Source of the DNA: Glandiceps talaboti
Taxonomy: Eukaryota > Hemichordata > Enteropneusta > Spengelidae
Length of the DNA stretch: 56,000 bases
Direction of reading: 5' to 3'
Assembly (NCBI RefSeq): GCF_964340395.1
Contig: NC_135556.1
Span: 23,844,223-23,900,222, forward strand
Positions 12,042-23,159 of the stretch are shown piece by piece; the first letter of the stretch is position 1; every line of letters starts with the position of its first letter. The notes beneath the pieces were generated by a model. It searched no databases. It was not told the origin of the DNA and saw only the letters and a list, made by a program, of their open reading frames with translations. Made by a program: the position numbers and the translations under genes.

Positions 12042-13372
12042 GTAATAATAATAATATAATAATAATATTCTTTATTGCCAATCGATAGAATCGAGAGGAA
12101 TGTGCCTTGGCGTTGCTCAAAAAAACACTCAAATACAGAAAAAGACACCACAAAAGCACCATAAAATCACAAACGACTGATAAAAATGCAGTATTACGAC
12201 ACAAAAATACAATCTTAAAACGCTACATTCAAATGCGACAGTTTTGAACTGCTTTTGGAAAGAAACTGTAAAAAAAAACCGTTTCCCTGAGGGAAGGAGT
12301 TCGTAAAAGTGATGCGCCGGGTGTGTTGTATCCTTTATAATCGTGTCGGATCTCCGTACAAGGCGACCAGCATAAACAGAATCATCCGATGGAACCTCGC
12401 ACCCGATTATTCTTGAAGCGGTCTTAGCTATTCTTTCAAGACTAATTCTATCCTTCTGTGTCGCATTACCGTACCAGACAGTAATAGAAAATGTAATAAT
12501 ACTCTCAATGATTGCTCTGTAAAAACGAATGAGAATATGTTTACTTAACCCAAATTTCTTAAGTTGCCTCAGGAAAAACAAACGTTGTTGTGCCTTTACC
12601 AAAATTGCGTGTATGTGGGTATCCCATCTCAATGTATTTGTATTGTTGAACCTAAGAAGGTAAACGATTCCACCTGGTCAACATGTTGATCATTGATTTT
12701 AAGTGGGGCAATTAAACCTGGTTTTCTGCGAAAGTCGATGAGCATTTCCTTTGTTTTCTTAATATTCAGCTCAAGGTTATTATTTGAGCACCAGTCAACT
12801 AGCCAGGCCACCTCGGAACGGTAGATGACTTCGTTGCCATTTTTAATCAGCCCAATAACTGTAGTGTCATCTGCAAATTTTACGAGTTTTACAGACTCAT
12901 TATGGGAGACACAATCGTTGGTAAACAAGGAATATAACAACGGTGATAGGACACAACCTTGAGGTGCGCCAGTACTAAGAGTGATGGAATATGATGTTTT
13001 ATCCCCAAGCCTAATGGTCTGTGGCCTATTCAACAAAAAGTCCAAAAGCCAAAAACACAGGGACGTATTAAAATCGAATGATTTGAGCTTCTCAAACAAT
13101 TGCTTTGGAACGATCGTATTAAATGCTGAACTATAATCTATGAAAAGAATACGTGCATATGTACCAGGTGATTCTAGATGTTGTAGAACAAAGTGTAAAC
13201 CAAGAGCAACAGCGTCATCAACTGACCTGTTCGCTCGATATGCAAACTGGAATGGGTCAAGAAATGGCTCGGTAGCAGATTTAAGGTATCTTAGACCTTC
13301 ATGATTACGGAAGTTAGAGCTACAGGTCATGATAATCGTTCAAACATGATATTTTCCTTCTCTTTGGAACTG
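12042..13372 (-). mobile_element. L2/CR1-like non-LTR retrotransposon, 5'-truncated, dead
   Basis: On the minus strand the element runs from about 13372 to a 3' end at 12042, where GCAATAAAGAATATTATT leads into an (ATT)n-type tail at 12042-12070. Such a tail of short repeats fits the L2/CR1 clade. GGTAGCGG satellite sequence abuts it on both sides (up to 12041 and again from about 13408), so it inserted in or beside the array. It is strongly 5'-truncated: the endonuclease and the start of the reverse transcriptase are missing. Confidence 0.85.
12129..13341 (-). pseudogene. Reverse transcriptase fragment of L2-like element, frameshifted
   Basis: The minus-strand frame 13330-12629 carries the RT palm: DPFQFAYRANRSVDDAV, LFIDYSSAFNTIVP (the catalytic-aspartate motif), STGAPQGCVLSPLL, and VKFADDTTVIG, which holds the catalytic FADD (in place of YADD) box. 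VDWCSNNNLELNIKKTKEM and FTFLGSTI follow. Near 12650 the frame is lost. It resumes in 12632-12129 with LRWDTHIHAI, QQRLFFLRQLKKFG, WYGNATQKD and HPAHHFYELLPSGKR, the usual C-terminal part of this clade. Upstream, PVALTSVIMK is encoded in another frame near 13290-13330 and is followed by a stop, so a second break lies there. At least two frameshifts plus 5' truncation make it non-functional. Family assignment rests on these motifs; the exact subfamily (L2 versus a close relative) is uncertain. Confidence 0.88.
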
Positions 13373-15600
13373 GAACTATTATGGAGGACTTGAAACATGC
13401 GTTTCAAGGTAGCGGAGGGTAGCGGAATATTGTTTTACCCGGAGACCGAAAGTACACCAACACAGAATCAAAAAGCCTCCACCAACATATGTGGTAAAGA
13501 TATTAAAACTAGTCCTACAAAAATACATTTGAATTCAATGGAGAATTCTAGAAGTATATATCTATGGTTGTAGTATGGGTTCAGTGGCATCATGGTATAG
13601 CTGACATTACATTCGATGAATTTGAGCAAAGAATACTCGAACCACACAATAAGAATATTATATTCTTGGACCTTTTCAGAGATGATATTGTTATGCTATT
13701 GGACGAAACAAAAGATAACTTTAAAGTGTGGGTCAAAATTAATAACGATTTACACTGAACTTTTAAGTTTTCGTTTTAAAGTTCGTAAGGGGTGGACCAT
13801 TTGATATCCTGAGGAGGACTTGGAAGATTTCGGGGGGAAAAACAGATGCCAAATGGAGTGTCTTGAAAAAAATCCGGATCTGAGTGGGTGAGGGGAAAAA
13901 ATGTCTTGGCAGGGAAATGATGCACAAATTCGAGTGTACAGTTCAACCTGCTAGTACCTCTCCAAATAGGACACTTGTCAGATCATGACTAACATTTTCA
14001 AACACGTCAGGGACCAGTCAGTTTCGTTGGCCTGTGGTACATATATATATTTGTTCTTGTCACTATTTCTTTCATAATTTTTTTAAATATTACTTCATGT
14101 AAGGTTCAAACATAACTATACATAAAATTATACATATACATGTATTACGTAGCTACCACACTAGTTTAAGTTCACAAATGATGTTTAAGTTCACAAATCA
14201 AGTTTCCGATTTGCATTTTCAGTGTGTCATCATACCACGGCATATATAAAAACTGTCAACGATGTTTATTTAATTGAAAATCAAACATGTATTGAAATAT
14301 GTAGTTTACTAAATATAATCTGTGTGTGATAGAACAGCATCTTTTTACTCTCCTTATCACCCTGTGCGAAAACCAAACAGAAAATTGTGGCAACAAAAGT
14401 TGGTGTTCAACATAGGTGTAAAAAATCCGGATATCTCAAAGAAGGAAAGAAAAAAAAATTGCCAGCATAGACGAAGGAGAAAAAGATAATTCACAGGCAA
14501 GCAGGTGGGAAAAAATATAATAACTCTCCACCAATCCCCCCCCCCGGATATCAAATGGTCTACCCCTAACAGGAAACAACGTACTTGGATCGACAAGTTT
14601 ACAAAGATCGGAGATACAACAAAGGAAGGATACTTGACACAAACCAATACAAAATTAACTGACATATTTCAGGTCTTCCATAAAGAGTATCGATCGTCAC
14701 CCGATAGATACGTTTAAAGAGTTCTCTAAAGGTGAAAGCCTTAGATGGCGACGTCCGTAACTGTATCAACACAGGGGATTTTGTCAACAAATTAAAAGAT
14801 TTCGCAAACAATCTACAACGATGTGGATATGAACTGTTTTAGAACAAAATCACGCAAGTTATGTACGAAGTCAATCACAAAGCCAGAAATATTTATCTTC
14901 AAAAAAATCCTGCAATGAAAAGCATGTGTGAAAACAAAAGATTTGTTCATAACAACATACAACCCATTCATCAACACAAAAGACCTAAAATTGGCAACCA
15001 AAATATGTGAAATCATGTAAAAGAATCGAATAGTTGTTCCCTGAAAAATCACCAATAGCCTAAAAACGAAACACAAATCTTTGTGACACACTAGTTACAA
15101 AAACACGAACAACATGAATAGTCAGAATCAACACAAGACATCGGGTTTAAACATTGAAATTTCGGTATTGTTACTACACGCACACATGTCAGAAACATAA
15201 ACAACATCGAAAACTTATTATTATTATTATTATAATTATTAATATTATTATTATCATGAATTAACATTATGGTAAATATTGTTAAATGATTTAGGAAGGA
15301 ACCACACCATGGTTTCGAAACCTATTGTATATGGATCACATGCAAATAATGCCAAACTTTAGATTCACCAGCGTCTCGCAATATAAACATTTAGCTAATA
15401 TTTACCAACCGAAAGTATTATTTTAACTAATAGCGTACACCGTAGAAGTGACGCACATACAGAAAATACTTAAAGTCTGGAGCTACCCCCCCCCCCCCAT
15501 ACCTACCTGCTTTCTCCAACGCCTTTAGAAACATCATAGTTCCATAGCTACAGCTCGATACAAGAAATATTAGCCAACCAACAACAGACAGTACATGCAA
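13373..15600. other. Intergenic, no gene recognised
   Basis: A short satellite remnant (GGTAGCGGAGGGTAGCGG) lies at about 13408-13425. The open frame at 13564-13757 gives a plausible-looking acidic peptide (ADITFDEFEQRILEPHNK) but has no splice context or recognised family. The rest is AT-rich with an (ATT)n patch near 15215-15255. Confidence 0.4.
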
Positions 15601-15610
15601 GTGTACAATA

Positions 15611-15648
<38 letters not shown>

Positions 15649-15694
15649 CACACATATACATACATACATACATACATACATACATACATACATG
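15611..15694. repeat. (CAA)n followed by (ACAT)n microsatellite
   Basis: CAA trinucleotides to about 15648, a short CA run, then ACAT tetranucleotides. A C run of about 14 lies upstream near 15486. Confidence 0.95.
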
Positions 15695-15699
15695 CATAC

Positions 15700-17290
15700 A
15701 TACAACGTATGCAACACGACCTAGAATACATTATTCCACAAAGTATACACCACGGACACTCGATGAGCTTCATTTTACCCTTGCTTTTGATGAGTAATAG
15801 AAAAGCTGGTGATTATTTAATTATGCGTCAAGTTTATAAAAAAATGTTTGATACCTGTGAATTAAATGGAACTGTCGTACATATTCCACTTTGGTAAAAA
15901 CCCTATGAAAAAAAAAATATATATGTGTGTGTGTGTGTGTGTTGTAAACCGTTTGTGGGACTTGTCAATAGGGGCACTTTTCAGCCCAGGTACATATATG
16001 TAATTAATATTATACATATTATTAATGATGTATTAATAGTTAATTTAACACTACACTTTTTAGCCGTCACCTACAAGTAATGAATGGTATATATAATGAA
16101 CCCATAACAGAAAAACGTTATGTGACACCTATTAATCCACATATATCCCTTTCCCTTATTCGTCTGTGGTTGCCATGCTAGCCCACATAATTGACCTTTA
16201 ACAAAGTTCATCTACAGCCAAACATCAAAGCAATTGGCATAGTTTTTTTTATTAAGTTGATAGCACAGAGACAGACACTTTACCATCCCTATAACACATA
16301 CTTTACAAATTGGAAACATTTGTACACAATAATGCATTTGTGCAATGCAGGGTCTCACTTCACTGTACATTGTATGTGTATTCATGGATATTGTCAAGGG
16401 GTGAGGAAAGGGTGCAGTTTTGAAAATAATTAGAACATCAGACAATGGTGTTATTTTTTGAGCTTTACAGCAATTTTTATTAGAAAATTTAAAATCAATA
16501 CAAAATTACAGATGTGTAAACAATGGAGTTTTATATATCTCAAGATGTGTACAAGAAATAAGATCTACAGTCATAAATAAGCCAGCTACTTTTCAATATT
16601 AATGGAAAATGTCTTCCTCAAATCATTTGGAAGAAATGGTTAACTTTTCACAACTGATATGTCTCTCAGGAATCATATATATGAAACACTACTATAACAG
16701 CCTGTTAAGTCCAATTGTTCCTCTCTCAGAAGTGAGTGACATATCACAGGTAAAATATATTTTTCCCAGAAGGAAACAAAGTACATGACACCAAATATAA
16801 AAACAGTAAACCTAATGTAAAAATGTCATGGCTTACACCTAGGTGCATTAAACCACAGAAAAGTTTAGTAATAATATAAAAAAGGTAAACAGAAAAGAAA
16901 TGCTGGCATAATCTTGAATAGACAAGTAGCCTTTTCCAGCCTTAAATACAAACGCTACGAAAGCTAAAAGTGGTTGGATATAACATTATCAATAAATATG
17001 CCAAGACTTTAATGTGGGAGTACATTACAATTACATATTGTGGTAGCAATTTGTGTCACATGAAACTCAAATTTTAATAGCATGTAAAACATAACATGAT
17101 AGCTAAGAGAAATAAAAATAGCTCCAATGGCACTGAGGTACAACTGTACTGTTTTCAAAACATTTCACATGGTGAGCCATGCTAGGTATACATGTTAATT
17201 TGCTAAACGACCAAGAAGTTGCCTATCTACCCTATTGTAATCTTTGCAAATCATTTGACTGTTATTATGGGTGTGGTCAGGTTGGTAGAA
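15700..17290. other. AT-rich, no gene recognised; possible 3' UTR on the minus strand
   Basis: No coding frame is supported. The minus strand has AATAAA at about 16481-16476. This would suit a poly(A) signal for the minus-strand gene ending at 18199, but the distance is about 1.7 kb and nothing else supports it. Confidence 0.25.
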
Positions 17291-17299
17291 GTATTTGCA

Positions 17300-18200
17300 T
17301 AGATTTTTAAAATGTTTACTCATTTGTCTACAAAGTGATGTTATTTCACTAAAACATAATGCCATTTGGCTGTTGCCATGGTTGATTGGGCCAATTTTAA
17401 TAGTCAAAAGGTTTGAACATCTGCAAAATAAGTCTAGTAGCATCTCACCAAGTTCCAGTCCAAGAACTTCCAAGTTTGTAATAGAAGTTTTTTTTACCAA
17501 AAAGACAGATTTTAGCCCCAGTTTCTATATTTGTATATTGGTGAAATCATAATGTCACGAACAAGTCTTAATTTACACCCTCTTGAGAACATTCCCACCA
17601 AATTTCAGACCAGACTGCCGAGTAGTTTCTGAGTTTTAGTTTTCTTCTTACCAAAAATCACGTTTGACCAAAACCACACACCTGTGACGCGAACATTTTC
17701 ATTTGAACAATTTCCCAACTAGACATCACAAGTATATGTCCCTTCAAAACAGTAGGGGCTGGCAGTTTTTGAGTCGTACAAACACACACACACAGACACT
17801 ACTGGCCTATAGCACTACTGAACCTAGTTCAATTGTGCTAAAAAAAATCTGCCAACAAGACCAAAAAAGTATTGTTCCCACTCCACCCCTCACCTAAATC
17901 ACACATAATGCACAAGTTAACCACTAATGAGCTCCTCAATTGGGGTAGGGGGGGGGGACCTGTTCAAGCATGTCTGAGTTATGGCTTTGGACACGGAAAA
18001 ATCACAAACAAAATGGCTGCTAGGCGGCCATATTGGATAATATCAAGAAACAAATTGACGTGCATATGTATGCCATAGTATGTTGCCCCTGTACTAAGTT
18101 TGAATAAAAATTGGTCCAGGCATCTCCAAGAAACAGCTCCGGCTAAAATAATTTGTACTACATTGTTCATTAGTGCATCTGATAAGCAGACTTTACAATT
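17300..18200 (+). repeat. Dispersed repeat family, copies 1-2
   Basis: Blocks shared with 19090-19243, 19866-20250 and 21090-21632: AATGTTTACTCA, GTTGCCATGG, CCAAATTTCAGACC, AACAAATTGACGTGCATATG, AAATTGGTCCAGGCATC, AACACACACACACAGAC. The last part overlaps the 3' end of the minus-strand exon at 18404-18199. Confidence 0.65.
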
Positions 18201-18404
18201 AACATACATGGCAATCGCCATGACAATCTTGGCTGTACATGCCATGTGCAATGGTAGATATTATCTTTTCCATATGCTTTTCCCTGTCACTTGACTGGAT
18301 GAAAAGATACTGTTCTTCTGCTTTCGCTGTTATGATTTCATATGCCAATTCCCCATTGAAAAACATATCTGACACAGCTTTTTTCTGTAACTGTATTTGT
18401 GAAC
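18199..18404 (-). CDS. Putative terminal exon of an unrecognised minus-strand gene
   Basis: Read on the minus strand, TTATAATTACAG|GTTCAC gives a good acceptor, and a frame stays open to TAA at 18201-18199. The peptide includes KKAVSDMFFNGELAYEIIT, AKAEEQYLFIQSSDREKHME and ends near SQDCHGDCHVC; it has an alternating charged/hydrophobic composition typical of real protein. The last codons overlap the edge of a dispersed repeat. The frame needs an incoming phase 1, but the exon at 19550-19407 ends in phase 2. Either an exon is missing between them or a base is lost or gained in the A6 run just inside this exon. I do not recognise the protein. Confidence 0.4.
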
Positions 18405-19406
18405 CTGTAATTATACAAACATAACGTTTTAACATACAAGAAGTTTTGTGATTTTAGAATTGATGGGCTACAAGAAAATGGATGCATACAGTAACAATAA
18501 TTGTTGACGTCAACATAGTAAGGAGACTTTTGTCATAGCTCAAACCAGTGTAATAGTTTAACACAGTTCAATTTTTCTGTAGCACAGATACAACTGAAGT
18601 TGTCACATGTTTTATTAATGGAAGTTCCATTTAAAATAAGTATATTGGATTAGAGTATTTCTTTTAATTGCATCATAAAAGTAAAAACTTTGTAATACTT
18701 TATGTTTAATATTAGTGTATTCATACAATACAATTAAGCCATTTGTTGCATTCTTTTTGTGTAACCTTAATTTTCTGTATGAGTGTCATAAAAAGTTGTT
18801 CTGTATTGCATACATGATTTGAAACCTGATTCTTGGTTGGTTTGATTTTAAAGGTACTGCAATGGCACTCCTACGCAGTATTACAGGTATCATTGTCACT
18901 GCCATGATAAAAGTTATCTTTATCATCATAAAAAAGAAATCATTCATTAAAAGCATTTCAAAATTTCAAAGTGATGAAATCAGCCATGTCACTGTCATTC
19001 ACATCCAAACATATGAAGTACATTCACTTCTCTTCGTCTGTGACTACTTACGCGCAAAAGGCAGGTAAACCTCAACCATAAAAAATTACATGCTGATCTA
19101 TGCCATAGTTTGTTGTCCTTGTAACATGTTAATTCAGAAATTGGTACATCCATATCTGAGTACTGACGGATGGATGCATAAATAGATAGACAGAACCCAA
19201 TCCATAAGTCCCCATTCTGGACTTCGTCTGGCGGGAATTAAAAAGATAATGTTTGTGTATAGGAACAAAGAATATGGATGCAGGAACACAATCTAGATAT
19301 GTTAGTCCCCTGAAGTTTTCTCTGCTGCACAGAAAGATTTCGTAAGAGTTAAAAGAACAATAACTGAAATTGCCATATATTAATACACAAGTTCAATTTC
19401 ACTTAC
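18405..19406 (-). other. Probable intron of the minus-strand gene
   Basis: AT-rich between a GTAAGT donor (19406) and a TTACAG acceptor (18405). It contains a dispersed-repeat copy at about 19090-19243 that ends CGGACTTCGTCTGGCGGG. A + strand frame at 18862-19068 has no supporting features. Confidence 0.35.
19090..19243 (+). repeat. Dispersed repeat family, 3'-end copy
   Basis: Contains CATAGTTTGTTGTCCTTGTA, CAGAACCCAATCCATAAGTC and ends GGACTTCGTCTGGCGGGAAT then AAAAA. The same tail ends the copy at 21632. Confidence 0.75.
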
Positions 19407-19550
19407 CAGAAACAACACCGTATTTGTGCAGATGTTGAGGGCTCAGCTTTATTTTGTAAGAAGTCTTTCATTATGCCGTCTCCTTTGAGTTGTCTCACAA
19501 CATCATTGTATGCTTCTGAAAAACCTCTGAAGCTAACCCAAGAATGGTTT
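19407..19550 (-). CDS. Putative internal exon of an unrecognised minus-strand gene
   Basis: Bounded on the minus strand by CTGTTTTTTCAG|AAACC and TTTCTG|GTAAGTG. The exon is 144 nt, and only one frame is open throughout: NHSWVSFRGFSEAYNDVVRQ, then LKGDGIMKDFLQNKAEPSTS, AQIRCCFW. This frame requires an incoming phase 2. The previous exon supplies phase 2 only in the frame reading EEAFAAVALHEWMACLA, which argues that the frame change inside that exon is an indel and not the true frame. Confidence 0.45.
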
Positions 19551-20383
19551 CTGAAAAAACAGAATCAGTACAACTATATTAAATACCCTCATATTGAGGA
19601 AAGGAAAAATGAAAAATGTGCATACTTCCTCATATAGCTCTCCTCTGTAAGGCACCTATGTTTGCAATTTAAGAGAATGATATAGAGCTTTCAAGTGTAA
19701 CACAACAATGTAAGGTAATGGCACAATCAGCGCATGGTGAAAGTTCCTGTATGAGTTGAACTTAATACCTGTGTTAATTGTTAACATTTTAAATTTACAC
19801 CTTTTAAAATCAAAGCACAATAAACATCCCCTATTTAAAAATTCCCAAAGGTTGTACTTGCAAACATTTTTTGAATGTTTACTCACTTGCCTACCTAATG
19901 ATGTTGTTATTAGACCAAAACATACTACCACTTAGTTGTTGCTATGGGCATGGTCACTGTTGCTAGGGCCAAATGTTGCAGAAGAACAATTCTGAGAATA
20001 TTCCTACCAAATATCAGGTCAATCTGCTCAGTAGTTTTGGAGATCAAGATTTTTGACCAAAAATTCACATTTTTTGACCCAAAAATGGCTCTTAATCGGC
20101 TAAATTGCATAATATCCCTAAACAAATTAACGTGCTTATGTATGACATCGTTTATTATCCATAGACTAAGATTGAAAATAATTGGTCCATGAATGTCCAT
20201 GAATGACTCTGGTCGGACCCACACACACGGACAGAACCCAATCTATAATCCAACCCCCCCCCCAAAAAAAAATAAAAATATCAAAGGTTGCAGCAGGTCT
20301 GTAGACACAAGTTGGTGTGTTTTCTTTATGAATGTGCTACAAACGTAAGTAAGAAAGTAAGAAAAGAAAATATAAATACTTAC
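19551..20383 (-). other. Probable intron with a dispersed-repeat copy (19866-20250)
   Basis: Between donor C|GTAAGT at 20384/20383 and the acceptor at 19551. Contains AATGTTTACTCACTTGCC, GTTGCTATGGGCATGG, ATATCAGGTCAATCTGCTCA and CACACACACGGACAGAACCC, the same order of blocks as in the 17.3 and 21.3 kb copies. Confidence 0.5.
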
Positions 20384-20813
20384 GCAAGACAGGCCATCCA
20401 TTCATGAAGGGCAACAGCTGCAAATGCCTCTTCAGAAATAGACAGAGCATCTTTTCTCCTGATATCTGATGGATAAAACTTGTGCCCTCTTTTGTCTCCT
20501 CATCTTCCTCATCAATTGCAATTCTATGATCTTCGAGCGCTCTTTGAAATATAACCTCGATGTAATTAAACCTCTTGGGCATGTTGACAAGTGCATGATT
20601 GATGGAAAAAAATAAACATTGTACCCCAACATATGTTAACTTGGCACACAACAATGTCATTATCGCATTTTCTTCTAGGTACTTCATATCTTTTGAAATA
20701 TGGATAATCACCAAAGCATCATGGCTTTTCTTAAGGTTTTGTATTCTTCCATCAGCCTTGATAATGTCCATCTTGAAGTTTTGACCTCTTAGGCATACCT
20801 GACAGTGTAGATC
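20384..20813 (-). CDS. Putative internal exon of an unrecognised minus-strand gene, one apparent frameshift
   Basis: Minus-strand acceptor TTATCCACTCAG|GATC at 20814/20813 and donor CTTGC|GTAAGTA at 20384/20383. The first ~105 codons read DLHCQVCLRGQNFKMDIIK, KKSHDALVIIHISKDMKYLE, LLCAKLTYVGVQCLFFSIN, KRFNYIEVIFQRALEDHR, then an acidic run IDEEDEETKE. After that the original frame becomes less protein-like, while the frame one base back reads HKFYPSDIRRKDALSISEEA and FAAVALHEWMACLA up to the donor and joins the next exon in phase. The shift falls at GAGGGCACAAG, where loss of one G would explain it. So this is either a pseudogene or an assembly error. The family is not recognised. Confidence 0.45.
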
Positions 20814-20849
20814 CTGAGTGGATAACAAGAGGAAAAACAAGAAAATGCT

Positions 20850-21080
20850 ATATTATTGTATACTTAGTTGAAAAATGGCAATCTATGCATGTCATCAGAA
20901 AATTACTGCACATTTATTGTTCATAATTTACAAGCCTGCTGCCATGATGAGTAACATTAAACTGGAATGTCATAAATAATTACAAATATTTAATTTAATC
21001 AACTAGTCTGCCAAAAAGCAAACAAGGAACACATATCATAAGCAAACAAGACATTGTATAATGATATAGTCCCGCAGGTT
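20850..21080. other. AT-rich, nothing recognised
   Basis: Upstream of the minus-strand exon; no further exon of that gene could be identified here. Confidence 0.3.
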
Positions 21081-21089
21081 CATTTGGGT

Positions 21090-21632
21090 GTTTTTGGCGG
21101 ATAGGTTGTGGTGCAAACAAAATGTCCGCAAGTTGGCCATATTGGATCATATCACAAAATAAATTGATGTGCATATGTATGCAGTAGTGTGTTGTCCTTG
21201 TAGTGAGTTTGAGACAAATCAGTCAAGCCATGGCTCTGGAAAGCAAAACAAACAAATCACAAAATGGCCACCTGTCGGCCATATGGGATTGTATCACAAA
21301 ACAAATTGACGTGCATGTATGTCCATGGAAGTATAACGTATGTCATAGTGTATCAAGTTTGAGACAAATCGGCAAAGCCATGTCTGAGAAATGGCTCCGG
21401 ACATATTCCAGACAGACAAATGAAATTGTGACAAAATGGCCGCCTGTCAGACATATTGGATCGTATCACAAAATTAATTTACATGCATATGTACGTCATA
21501 CTTTGTTGTCCTTGTACCAAGTTTGAGACGAATCGGTCCAGCCATGTCTGAGAAATGGGTGCGGATACACGCACACACGGACGGAACCCAATTCATAACT
21601 CCCCAATCCGGACTTTGTCTGACGGGGACTAA
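21090..21632 (+). repeat. Dispersed repeat family, tandem copies (~140-175 bp sub-units)
   Basis: Three successive blocks each contain a GGCCATATTGGAT-type motif, CACAAAA-AAATTGA, GTGCATATGTATG, GTTTGAGACAAATCGG and GCCATGTCTGAGAAATGG. The last ends in CACACACGGACGGAACCCA and GGACTTTGTCTGACGGGGAC followed by AAAAA. The shared 3' end across copies suggests a retroposed or repeat-unit boundary. Confidence 0.75.
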
Positions 21633-21779
21633 AAATGACAATGCCTACATTTGTATATGTGGTATCTCTTACAAAAGTATCAAATCACAGCCTGTTCACA
21701 AGACACATGGCAGACAAAAGAGTTTACTTTGTAAATACCAAGTGCTGCAAGTCAGTTGCAAGTTGATCTTACTCTAAAT

Positions 21780-23150
21780 GGTTGGGATGTACTACCCAAC
21801 AACATTACTAAGTATTCTATAGCCCTGGTTTGGCACTGGCCTGGTCTTGTCCTAGAGCAAAAAAGCCAATGTGAACGCATACCTTGTCCCAGATGACGCC
21901 CTCGCATGCTACCTACAGTACATGTTGACTTTGTTTCCATTGTCTAAGTGAAGGCAACAAAGAGGATTACCACATAGGTATTGTTCTGATCATGGATCTA
22001 TTCTCTATAGAGAATCATAAACATTATTGGTAATACAATCAAGTGACTGAGGAAGGAACCATATCATGGTTTTGAAATGCATGGTACAAGGGTCATAATG
22101 AAAACAGTTACTTAGTTACTATACAGTCCGACTACTGTCTTGCCATATTATTACCCATAACCAGTCAACCCATGTATATTCTCTTCAACATAATTAATGT
22201 ACACTATGAAGTGCCATTGTCACATAAAATAGTTGATGTGAACACATACCAAAAGTTAATTCTGGATTAATTTGTTTCCTGGGACCAGGCCACGGCCAGG
22301 ATTTTTAGTAATATCAACAGCCTAATTAACTCAACGTACTTAATATACAATGAAATAGCATCAATGCATAAACTATTGCCATGGCTAATAAAAAAATCCA
22401 TTTCAATGTTATGAAAAACTGTCAATTGGTCATAGGCTTTGTAATTTTTAACATTATAGCTTACACACTAGTCTACATACGATTGCAATTATTTTGAGGA
22501 CAATAATACCATGCCAGGTCACCAAAGTGTTTCAATTAATTTCGTACACAAGGAAATTAAAAGGAGAGACAAGCCCTGGTAATAAAGTGATTGCCTTGCA
22601 ACGTGAGTTCTAGAGAGTGAACAGTCTGTACCATGGACCAGTATTGTCACCTGGATATTGTGGAACATTAATTAGGCTGTTCACATTTAACATTTTGTGT
22701 ATGGCCAGGCCCTGGTCCAAAAAAACAAAACAAGTGTGAACAGTTAATTGTCCTGGGACGCATAAGATTTTGTCCAAGGTGAGAAGCTGGTTTAGGCTAC
22801 AGCCTGGTCTTGTCCTAGAGTAAAAAGTCAATGTGAACACTACCTGGTTCCAGATGACACCCTCTCATGCTGACCTACAGTATATGTTTACCTTTTTACC
22901 ATTGTCTAAGCAAAGGCAACAAAGTATCTTGGTGCATATATGAGATCAATACTAAGACAATGAACTATGTGTACATTTCTGTTGTCTTTTAATTTATGCA
23001 GGTACTGGTATTTAGGGTAAAGGACACTTACCCACCAGCATCTCCCCATATCATTACCCATAAAAAAAATCAGCCATCAATATTCTTTTAAACATAATCA
23101 ATGTACGCTATGAAATTCTATTCTCACAAAAAAATAGTTATGACTCCATG
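21780..23150. repeat. Local direct duplication, offset about 0.9-0.97 kb
   Basis: 21824-21962 and 22790-22932 share GCCTGGTCTTGTCCTAGAG, CAATGTGAAC, CCAGATGAC-CCCTC-CATGCT, CCATTGTCTAAG, GGCAACAAAG. 22158-22235 and 23048-23144 share ATTACCCATAA, TATTCTCTT-AACATAAT, AATGTAC-CTATGAA. Order is kept, so one ancestral ~1 kb block was duplicated and then diverged. Motifs CCAGGCC and CCTGGTCC recur in both. Confidence 0.7.
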
Positions 23151-23159
23151 GGCATGAGC

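Noticed and set aside
13564-13757. 64-codon frame with a plausible acidic peptide
   Set aside because: No splice borders, no family recognised, and it lies in repeat-rich DNA; kept only as a note.
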